DNA from: Farysia itapuensis | Lineage: Eukaryota > Basidiomycota > Ustilaginomycetes > Ustilaginales > Ustilaginaceae | Direction: 5' to 3' | Assembly (NCBI GenBank): GCA_023212645.1 | Contig: JALBYC010000003.1 | Coordinates: 868,001 to 932,000, forward strand | DNA length: 64,000 nt | Position numbers and translations under genes: made by a program | Notes under the pieces: model-generated | What the model was told of the DNA's origin: nothing | Databases searched by the model: none | The model's input: only the letters and a program-made list of their open reading frames with translations | Part shown: positions 57,486-64,000 of the stretch, one piece after another | Numbering within the stretch: position 1 is the first letter of the stretch | How the letters are laid out: every line of letters begins with the position of its first letter

Positions 57486-59144
57486 ATGTCGCATTCACCG
57501 CACTTTAGCACGATGAAGGATCCTATTGAGGAGATGCACAAGCAGCACGATGGCTCCAACACGGAAGGCAGTAAACATGACGAAGCACTCTCCACTTCCG
57601 ACAGCCACCAAGACAACCATATTAGTGCCAAGCATGTCTCGTCTCACCCTCATTCATCGCTTGACCCGACATCGGACGAGTACAAGAGGCTGGAAAAGGC
57701 ATTGGTGCGAAAAATTGACATCCGTCTCATGCCCATCATTGTCATCCTATACATTCTCAACTATCTTGATCGAAACAGCATCACGACGGCACGCGACCGT
57801 GGTCTCGTTACAGACCTCGGCTTGACAGACCCACAGTACCAGACAGCACTCTCAATCCTGTTCGTCGGCTACATCACCTTTCAGATTCCCTCCAATTTGC
57901 TCATGACCAAGCTGGGACGACCTTCGTTGTACATTCCTGCGTGCGTAGCGCTTTGGGGCGTTGTTTCCGGCTGTACGGCTGCCACAAAAAATTACCACGA
58001 TTTGCTCGCCGTCCGCATCCTTCTGGGTGTGGTCGAAAGTGCCTTTTTCCCAGGCGCTCTTGCCCTGCTCTCCTTCTTCTATCGAAAAAATGAGATGGCC
58101 ACCCGAACAGCCCTCCTCTTCTCTGGCAGTATCATCAGCAATGCCTTTTCCGGGTTGATCTCGGCCGGAATCTTGGGCGGTCTGGACGGCAAGGCCGGTT
58201 TGGCAGGATGGAGATGGCTCTTCATCATCGAAGGCGCCATGACTGTGGTCGTTGCGCTACTTGCCATTTTCATTCTACCCGATTTCCCGGGCAATTCCCG
58301 CTTTCTTACCGTCGAAGAACGCGAAATGGCTGTCAATCGACTGCTTCTGGATGCCGGTACCAGCTTGTCGCCCAATGACGAGGACGGCACGCCGATGCAA
58401 GGTTTCATTATGGCCGTCAAGGACATCAAGGTCTGGGTTCTCGCATTCATGCTCACCGCCGTCACCGTCGGTGTGGGTTTCAACCAGTTCTTCCCCACTC
58501 TGGTTGGGACACTGGGTTACAGCAAGACCGTCACTTTGCTGCTCACCGCCCCAATCTGGTTCTTTGCCTTTTTGGCGTGTCTCGCCAACGGTCTGCATTC
58601 AGACCGTACCAAGGAGCGCACATTCCACATTATTGGCCCTCTACTGCTCGGAATCGTCGGCTTCATTATCTCTTCCACCACCACCAGTCTCGGTGCGCGG
58701 TTCTTTGCGCTGTTCATCGAAGCTTCCAGCTACGCGGGCTATACTTGCGTCCTGGGCTGGATTGCCCCATCCATTCCCACTCCCAAGTACAAAAAGGCCG
58801 TCGCTCTCGCCCTGATCAACGCCTTCTCACAGCTGGGAAATATCAGCGCCAGTTACACGTTCAAGAAGACCTGGGGTCCGGTCTACTGGGAGTCCTACAC
58901 CATCTGTGCGGCTACTTTTGTCGCATGCATCCTGCTCGTCGGTGTTCATCGATGGATTCTCATCAATGAGAACCGAAAGTTGGACGCTTTGGCAGCATCA
59001 GTATCGGCAAGCCCAAACAGTGTCGCCGCCTATCACGAGGACGGAACGAAAAAGGACGATCCGGAATCCGTCATCAACCCTCCGAGCGAAAAGGAGCTCA
59101 CTCGACTCGCAATGGCCAAAAGCTCGTTCCGCTACATGCTATAG
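57486..59144 (+). CDS. MFS transporter of the anion:cation symporter (allantoate/Dal5) family
   Basis: 552 residues from MSHSPHFSTM. About 75 hydrophilic residues precede twelve predicted hydrophobic helices. The first reads RLMPIIVILYILNYLDRNSI, then the A-x-D-x-GL loop and the R-ILLGVVESAFFPGAL helix. The sugar-transporter-like DFPGNSRFLTVEERE loop between helices 6 and 7 is typical of the Dal5/Tna1 (ACS) family, which imports allantoate, nicotinate or other small organic anions with protons. Substrate unknown. Its position after the secreted FAD oxidase suggests, without proof, uptake of the oxidised product. Confidence 0.87.
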   Translation: MSHSPHFSTMKDPIEEMHKQHDGSNTEGSKHDEALSTSDSHQDNHISAKHVSSHPHSSLDPTSDEYKRLEKALVRKIDIRLMPIIVILYILNYLDRNSITTARDRGLVTDLGLTDPQYQTALSILFVGYITFQIPSNLLMTKLGRPSLYIPACVALWGVVSGCTAATKNYHDLLAVRILLGVVESAFFPGALALLSFFYRKNEMATRTALLFSGSIISNAFSGLISAGILGGLDGKAGLAGWRWLFIIEGAMTVVVALLAIFILPDFPGNSRFLTVEEREMAVNRLLLDAGTSLSPNDEDGTPMQGFIMAVKDIKVWVLAFMLTAVTVGVGFNQFFPTLVGTLGYSKTVTLLLTAPIWFFAFLACLANGLHSDRTKERTFHIIGPLLLGIVGFIISSTTTSLGARFFALFIEASSYAGYTCVLGWIAPSIPTPKYKKAVALALINAFSQLGNISASYTFKKTWGPVYWESYTICAATFVACILLVGVHRWILINENRKLDALAASVSASPNSVAAYHEDGTKKDDPESVINPPSEKELTRLAMAKSSFRYML

Positions 59145-59240
59145 TAAACTCTGCAATGTACAAGTATGTATTAATGCGCCTGGGGTGCAGCTTCGTATGG
59201 AAACAATGTGTGTGCGTGGCGGGAGAAGTCTATGTCAAGG

Positions 59241-60260
59241 TTAGAGGTCGTCGTCCATGCCGAGGGGAATCTCGACTTTTTGACCAGGCTCAAAAGCAGG
59301 AAGGCCGAGGTAGGGACAGCTGGAACAGCGGAAGGCATCGCCGAGGAAGCACGAACCGCAGGAAGAGGTGGCGCCCTTTGTGTCGACCTGGATGCGCTTG
59401 ATCGTCTTGGGTTTGCCATCCTTTCCGATGATCGTTTCCGAAACTTCCGTCCTTGTGCCTGCTTCGGCAGGTGCAGAACCGGCGGGCATGTCCATATCGG
59501 ACTCGTCCAGTTGCACAACATTGAACTGTGCTTCTTCCTCCTGCAGTTCGCGCAGACCACAGGTGCAGCCCTTGCATGCTTTCTTCTTCTTGCCCTGTCC
59601 CGGTCCAACGTCACAATCGGGTCGCTTGACTGCCGTGGGTGCGACGAAATCACCGTCCTGAAGCAGCGTTGACTGATCAATGAGATCCGAAGATGCAGGC
59701 TGGACTGACCATAGCGCCTTCTTCGATGCTGCGGACGAGGCAGGTTTACCGTTGGCTAGCTTCTTCCGTAAAGGCAGGGCCGAAGACGAGCCAATGGCAA
59801 AGGAAGCAGGTGCCGACTTGACGGCGGTGATGAAGCCGGTGGAGGCATCAACTTTGACGTCGACGAAACCGGCAATGGCCAATTCGGAGCGGACGTTGTT
59901 GGCGGCAGTGGCATCAACCAATTCGGCAGCTTCGACGACAAGGCTGCCACTTTGCTGCAGAGCTGTGTGCAAGCTGGACAAAACCAGGGGAGATACTGCA
60001 TCACTGTAAGGCGTCACAAGATGGGCGAGCGGATAGGAGGACGGCGCTAATGTGGTAGCTCCATCCGTGATACGATCGACGAGGTGCATTTCCACCTGGC
60101 GTCCCGAATATGACTCGACCACTTTCTGATATGCTCCGCTCTGTGCTGTGGCCATAGACCCAATCACAATCACCGTGCCGGACGGGTCTACCGAAGAAGA
60201 CGACACTACGCCAGACGAGGCGTGTGCGAAGCTGGAATCGGTTGCTACAGGAGGTGACAT
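59241..60260 (-). CDS. DRE2: DRE2/anamorsin, Fe-S electron-transfer protein of the CIA pathway
   Basis: 339 residues. An N-terminal methyltransferase-like domain (about 1-135) is followed by a linker. The C-terminal CIAPIN1 domain carries a C-x12-C-x2-C-x-C motif (in CDVGPGQGKKKKACKGCTC) and the twin CGSC-x7-CSSC motif followed by PYLGLPAF. These cysteines hold [2Fe-2S]/[4Fe-4S] clusters. DRE2 takes electrons from TAH18 to drive cytosolic Fe-S assembly and to activate ribonucleotide reductase. Length and order match the family. A palindromic MITE-like element lies about 125 bp upstream of its start. Confidence 0.96.
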   Translation of the reverse strand: MSPPVATDSSFAHASSGVVSSSSVDPSGTVIVIGSMATAQSGAYQKVVESYSGRQVEMHLVDRITDGATTLAPSSYPLAHLVTPYSDAVSPLVLSSLHTALQQSGSLVVEAAELVDATAANNVRSELAIAGFVDVKVDASTGFITAVKSAPASFAIGSSSALPLRKKLANGKPASSAASKKALWSVQPASSDLIDQSTLLQDGDFVAPTAVKRPDCDVGPGQGKKKKACKGCTCGLRELQEEEAQFNVVQLDESDMDMPAGSAPAEAGTRTEVSETIIGKDGKPKTIKRIQVDTKGATSSCGSCFLGDAFRCSSCPYLGLPAFEPGQKVEIPLGMDDDL

Positions 60261-60384
60261 GCTGCTGAGTATGGTGGTAAAGAGGCTACAAACCAGAAAC
60301 TTTGATTTGCAAGCAAAACTTACAAACGCTATCTCCGTCCTAGCAATTCTTACGCCAAATTCATATTCAAATCCTCATTCGTAT

Positions 60385-60526
60385 TAGGGAGCTTTCGGTG
60401 CACCAAAATACCGCTTTTTTAGAGCTAAAAAAATGTCAAAATCGACAAATTTGGCTGGTGTTTAGCAGATTTGGCTCTTTTTTTAGCTCTAAAAAAGCGG
60501 TATTTTGGTGCACCGAAAGCTCCCTA
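60385..60526. mobile_element. Mariner-like palindromic MITE
   Basis: Arms 60386-60433 and 60478-60525 are perfect 48-bp inverted repeats (outer sequence AGGGAGCTTTCGGTGCACC), or 49 bp when one more flanking base on each side is counted. They surround a 44-bp AT-rich centre. If the outer TA on each side (60385-60386 and 60525-60526) is the duplication, the element is TA-GGGAGC...GCTCCC-TA, as for Tc1/mariner insertions. It has no coding capacity, so it would be non-autonomous. It lies between DRE2 and MDM12, upstream of DRE2 and downstream of MDM12. Confidence 0.75.
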
Positions 60527-60549
60527 TTGAGCTGATAATCATAATCAGA

Positions 60550-61923
60550 TTACATCTGTCCGCCACCAGACTTGGAAGCGGGCAGGTCAATGGTATAGTA
60601 GTTGGGGAACACAAGCTCGTCCTCCAGACCTTTGCGCAGCACCTCGCCGATGAACTTTTCCACCTTGCCCACATTCTTGAGCACGTGCTTGTCGCCTTGG
60701 CCCACCTCGCTCTCAAAGCTAAGTGTCGGCAGTATGCTGTTGCCCGGGCTTTGTTTCTTTCCTCGCGCTCCATCGGCTTGAGAGGCCGGATAGACGAAGC
60801 CTGGTCGAGTCTCTTGGGGAGATTCAGCCGACGTGCTATCCTCATCGTCTTCTGTGAGACAGACGTGCGCCCGTCTGCGCTCTCCTTCTAGGGCAATGAT
60901 GACGCCCGCCTTCATGACCAGACCAGTGACAGACAGCGTGAGCGGCAGGCTCATGAAAGCCGGGCTGGGATAATTGATCAGGATGCTGGTCGTCACTGTC
61001 AGACGGAAACTTGACGTTGGCCAGACAAGGGACAATTGCATTTGCAAGCTTGGCAAAGATGACTGTGAGGGTGGGCCGTCGTCCTGCTCTGGACCTGACG
61101 GCGAGAGTGGCCCAGAGACGGAGCGATAGGACGCCGCCGGCGTGGAACGAAACGACGGTCTACGACCATATACGGCAGAAGGAGGCTGGAGGCTATCGCG
61201 CTGTCTGTACCCTACCTGGCTGACACTGCTGTGAGGGCCAGGTCCACGCATGGACGAGGCATCAAAGCTAGTTTGCCGTGAGTTGTTGGCCGAGTATGGA
61301 GGAAACAAGCCAGCCGACAATGGAGGGGCCAATGAAGGCGCAGGCTGTTGCTGCTGTTGTTGCCAATGTGCGAAATAGCCTGGGGACGGCGGAATTGAAT
61401 CCATGGGGCTGACAGGTGCTGTGCCAAGTCCGACAGCTTTGATGCCCCTCGAGGCAAGCGCTGCAGACCACTGCTGGTAGTACGGGTGCGACGGGTTGAC
61501 TGAGGCAGCTGTAGGCGCCATACTTGTCGACATGACGCTTGGTGGACCATGGATGCGATGCGGTGGAGCTGTGTCGTCAAATTGGGTATACGTTCTCATC
61601 GGCAGGTCAGCCGCTGGCGCAAACGACTCGATTGGCGACTCTACTAACGTCGTAGTGTTAGACGCAGGTGTGACTTCGCGCGAGACGCCGGTACGCCGCC
61701 GGACCGGATCCTGTTCGAGGGAAACAAAGTCGGGCCATATGTCGCCAACCGACCGAATGGTGAGGTCGGGAGCATGGGTGCCAAAGTGCAAGTCAGTAAA
61801 GTGCACTTCGCCCAGAAACGAGGGTCGTTTGGATGCCGATGACTCCAGTGCCCTGTTGATGGTGTCGAGAAACCGCACCGACAGCTCATCGTCTAGCAGA
61901 TGCCAGTCTAGCTCCAGCGACAT
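60550..61923 (-). CDS. MDM12: MDM12, ERMES complex SMP-domain subunit
   Basis: 457 residues. MDM12 is the cytosolic lipid-transfer subunit of ERMES, bridging ER (Mmm1) and mitochondrial (Mdm34/Mdm10) partners. The SMP domain begins MSLELDWHLL and continues to PSFLGEVHFTDLHFGTHAPDL with DIWPDF. It resumes after a long Ser/Pro/Gln-rich insert (about 80-295) with MQLSLVWPTSSFRLTV, SPAFMSLPLTLSVTGLVM and VEKFIGEVLRKGLEDELVFPNY. The insert is common in basidiomycete MDM12. Intronless. Confidence 0.93.
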   Translation of the reverse strand: MSLELDWHLLDDELSVRFLDTINRALESSASKRPSFLGEVHFTDLHFGTHAPDLTIRSVGDIWPDFVSLEQDPVRRRTGVSREVTPASNTTTLVESPIESFAPAADLPMRTYTQFDDTAPPHRIHGPPSVMSTSMAPTAASVNPSHPYYQQWSAALASRGIKAVGLGTAPVSPMDSIPPSPGYFAHWQQQQQQPAPSLAPPLSAGLFPPYSANNSRQTSFDASSMRGPGPHSSVSQVGYRQRDSLQPPSAVYGRRPSFRSTPAASYRSVSGPLSPSGPEQDDGPPSQSSLPSLQMQLSLVWPTSSFRLTVTTSILINYPSPAFMSLPLTLSVTGLVMKAGVIIALEGERRRAHVCLTEDDEDSTSAESPQETRPGFVYPASQADGARGKKQSPGNSILPTLSFESEVGQGDKHVLKNVGKVEKFIGEVLRKGLEDELVFPNYYTIDLPASKSGGGQM

Positions 61924-62098
61924 CTCGAGCGTCAGCTTGGCGTGCGTTTCACAACACCGTGGTCATCATGGGATGAGAGCAAGCTTTAAAAGGTACACAC
62001 GGAGCGAATGATTTTGCATTTCGACATTTTCTTCGCGGCTTTATGGCGTTGCGTTGGTAGACTGCCAGCTCTGTGGATACTATCTACTGCGAAGCATT

Positions 62099-63034
62099 CT
62101 ATTTGGACAAGATGTGCGGCAAGGGACCTCGCGGGACGATACCATTGGAGCCACGCACGCTAGCATAGCCGCTCTTAATGTGGTGGAAGTTGCTGTAGTC
62201 CTTGAATTCAGGATAGTCCCAGTAAAGCGCTCGCAGGTAGCGATGAACGTGGGGATAGTCGTGTCGGATCATGCGCACGTTACACTTGAACAGCGTGTGG
62301 TAGGCGGCATCGAAACGAATCAGCGTTGGGTACAGACGTATGTCAGCTTCACTGAGACCAATTTCGGGAATCAAATACTCTCGACCATCCGACAGAATGT
62401 GCTCGATGCGATCCAGAGCAGCAAAGAGAGTGTCGACTTCCTTGAAGTAGACCTCTTGCGTTGAGGCGAATCCGACCTTGTAGACGCCGTTGTTGATCTC
62501 ATCGTAGATCCACGAATTGAGCTCGTCTATCTGGACACGGTGTGAATCAGGGTAGTACGTCTTGCCTTTTGCTGGACTATTGGCGGGCAGGAGGTCGTCG
62601 AATGCTGTGTACAGGATTCGGATGATCTCGGACGATTCATTGTTGACAATGGTTCCCAACTTCTTGTCCCACAGAATGGGTATCGTAAAACGAGCAGAGT
62701 AGTCAGGATCAGCGCGAAGATAGAGTTGTTTTGTGTTGGCCGATTGATATACTGGATCGCCGGTAGCTTCCGAGGTACGCTTTGAGAACGTCCAACCCTC
62801 GGGAGTAAGCTCGTAGTCGACAATAGCTACATCAATGACATCCTCCAGCTTCTTGAGGGCTCGCACGTGCAGGGCTCGACACGCCCATGGGCAAATCAGG
62901 CCAACATACAGAATGTAGCGGCCAGCCTCTGGCTTGTGCGGACCCGATGATGAGACGGTATTGCGGAACGAAGAGACCTGACGACGAAAGTTGCCGTCCT
63001 TGTCGGCATGTACCTGAACGCTGTGCTCCACCAT
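62099..63034 (-). CDS. S-glutathionyl-hydroquinone reductase (Xi/omega-class GST, ECM4-like)
   Basis: 311 residues. The active-site motif LICPWACRALH (Cys48-Pro-Trp) and the YVGLICPW context mark the Xi-class glutathionyl-hydroquinone reductases (YqjG/ECM4/GTO type). These use glutathione to reduce S-glutathionyl-quinones or -hydroquinones. Further family marks are IPILWDKK-x-x-TIVNNESSEIIR in the thioredoxin-like domain and the C-terminal helical domain with LSEADIRLYPTLIRFD-x-x-Y. Fits smut-style detoxification of plant phenolics, which is inference. The start at 63034 is preceded on this strand by a TATATAA box (63083-63089). Confidence 0.93.
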   Translation of the reverse strand: MVEHSVQVHADKDGNFRRQVSSFRNTVSSSGPHKPEAGRYILYVGLICPWACRALHVRALKKLEDVIDVAIVDYELTPEGWTFSKRTSEATGDPVYQSANTKQLYLRADPDYSARFTIPILWDKKLGTIVNNESSEIIRILYTAFDDLLPANSPAKGKTYYPDSHRVQIDELNSWIYDEINNGVYKVGFASTQEVYFKEVDTLFAALDRIEHILSDGREYLIPEIGLSEADIRLYPTLIRFDAAYHTLFKCNVRMIRHDYPHVHRYLRALYWDYPEFKDYSNFHHIKSGYASVRGSNGIVPRGPLPHILSK

Positions 63035-63082
63035 GCTTCGCTGTGTAGCTTAAGCCATCGACTCACCGTGACTGGTGGTGCA

Positions 63083-63089
63083 TTATATA
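63083..63089 (-). promoter_or_regulatory. TATA box of the GST gene
   Basis: The minus strand reads TATATAA here, about 50 bp before the ATG at 63034. Confidence 0.5.
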
Positions 63090-63215
63090 CATGTGGCGGG
63101 TTTAACCCACAGAATTATCTCCGATTCTTATACCAACAATGAAAAATGTGTTATTCACAAGACGAGGATGACGAAATACGATATAGAGAGAGAGGTGAGG
63201 ACCATCACGGTGTCG

Positions 63216-64000
63216 TTACTTCATGCTATTGACCCAGCCAAGTAGATCGACATCGGCAGCATCTGCTTCAACCACGTATCTATGCTTGGTCAGATCTTTG
63301 GGCGTGGGGCGCTGTGCGGGTTCCTTGACAAGGCAGAGATTGACAAACTCTTCCATCGCCTTTGGGAATCTGCCGTCCGGCAGCTTGGGCGGTGGCTCGT
63401 TGACAATGTGTTGTAGCAGGTCGAGAATGGACATTTGCGCTCCCGAGCCTTCCAGACTTACGCCGAGTCTGGACTTGCGTCTGCTTTGCTTCTCTTGCTT
63501 GATTGATGCTTTGGGTAGTGGTTTTGTCGGTGACAGTGTGCTCGCTAGATCCTCGTTGAGGTAATCCGGTTCATCATCGTCGGAACCGCCGTCGTCTTCG
63601 GCGAAAGGGAAGCGTCCTAAGGCAAGCTCGATAACAGATACACCCAAGCTCCACACGTCCGACTTGACACTGTACTGGTCACCTTGAATGCGTTCCGGAG
63701 ACATGTAGGTGCTTGTGCCCACGAATGTGTCCGCAATACTGTTGATCAGCTCGCCGCTGACACCAAAGTCACAAATCTTGATCTGTCCGGCGCCATTGAC
63801 GAGGATGTTGGAGGGCTTCACGTCCCGATGAATGATCCTGTGCACGTCATAGAGATACGTGAGCCCATTGACGACGACGACAGCAATCTTGCCGCACACT
63901 GGTGCCGGTATCGGGCCGTATTTCTTATACACAGAGTCCAGAGAGCCCTTGTCCATGAACTCCATACACATGCAGATGTGTGGTTCGTTGAGATAGGCGC
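63216..64000 (-). CDS. STE7/Fuz7-type MAP kinase kinase, C-terminal part (5' truncated)
   Basis: The 3'-terminal 260 or so codons of a MAPKK; the frame is open to the window edge, so the N-terminus is missing. Visible parts are AYLNEPHICMCMEFMDKGSLD, the catalytic IIHRDVKPSN, DFGVSGELINSIADTFVGTSTYMSPER and the subdomain-IX SDVWSLGVSVIEL. Ser and Thr in S-I-A-D-T are the activation sites. An acidic insert (about residues 125-170) with DDGGSDDDEP resembles the insert of Ustilago Fuz7, so this is probably the pheromone/filamentation-pathway kinase rather than PBS2. Fuz7 works downstream of the MAPKKK Kpp4/Ubc4. Confidence 0.88.
   Translation of the reverse strand, partial: AYLNEPHICMCMEFMDKGSLDSVYKKYGPIPAPVCGKIAVVVVNGLTYLYDVHRIIHRDVKPSNILVNGAGQIKICDFGVSGELINSIADTFVGTSTYMSPERIQGDQYSVKSDVWSLGVSVIELALGRFPFAEDDGGSDDDEPDYLNEDLASTLSPTKPLPKASIKQEKQSRRKSRLGVSLEGSGAQMSILDLLQHIVNEPPPKLPDGRFPKAMEEFVNLCLVKEPAQRPTPKDLTKHRYVVEADAADVDLLGWVNSMK

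Overview
The window looks like a gene-dense stretch of nuclear chromosome from a basidiomycete fungus, most probably a smut-type yeast or plant-associated fungus of the Ustilaginomycotina (Ustilago / Sporisorium / Pseudozyma-like). This rests on intron-poor genes with short GT-AG introns in the few split genes, moderately GC-rich coding DNA, long low-complexity tails, and a set of purely eukaryotic housekeeping genes (Mediator, proteasome lid, ERMES, GARP, Dsl1, APC/C). The species cannot be fixed from sequence alone. I found no rRNA or tRNA gene, CRISPR array, operon or autonomous transposon.

Layout, left to right. 0-6.5 kb: 3' end of an NPC1-type sterol transporter, then LSM12, Cactin, the ASTRA subunit ASA1 and an arylamine N-acetyltransferase. 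6.5-19 kb: mitoribosomal protein S18, an IML2/TTC39 protein, a Zn2Cys6 regulator, a large TRP-like membrane protein, the isoprenylcysteine methyltransferase STE14 and Mediator MED21. 19-31.8 kb: a Sec39/NBAS Dsl1-complex subunit, a second Zn2Cys6 regulator, a BRE4/FUSC-like membrane protein, two small unknown genes, a tiny CDC26-like APC/C subunit and a coiled-coil protein resembling the STRIPAK subunit SIKE/FGFR1OP2. 31.8-42 kb: a flavin monooxygenase, RPN11, ARL8, a flavin amine oxidase, VPS52, and a protein with the full architecture of bacterial HypX/HoxX. 42-54.4 kb: a PQ-loop vacuolar transporter, the SSK2-type MAPKKK and RIC1. 55-64 kb: a secreted FAD oxidase, an MFS anion transporter, DRE2, a 142-bp mariner-type palindromic element, MDM12, a glutathionyl-hydroquinone reductase and the 3' part of a STE7/Fuz7-type MAPKK that leaves the window.

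Most genes are independent and often divergent, sharing promoters of 100-250 bp. Recurrent themes are membrane trafficking (NPC1, Sec39, ARL8, VPS52, RIC1), MAPK/pheromone signalling (SSK2, the STE7-type MAPKK, STE14), Fe-S and mitochondrial biology (DRE2, MDM12, RSM18), and oxidative or xenobiotic chemistry (NAT, FMO, amine oxidase, FAD oxidase, GST).

The most unusual gene is the HypX-like one (39482-42025): a formyltransferase-like domain fused to an enoyl-CoA-hydratase-like domain. In bacteria this architecture makes the CO ligand of [NiFe]-hydrogenase, an enzyme fungi of this kind are not known to have. Other points are a perfect-arm mariner-like MITE upstream of DRE2 and a helically phased AT-rich repeat in the promoter shared by ASA1 and the N-acetyltransferase gene.
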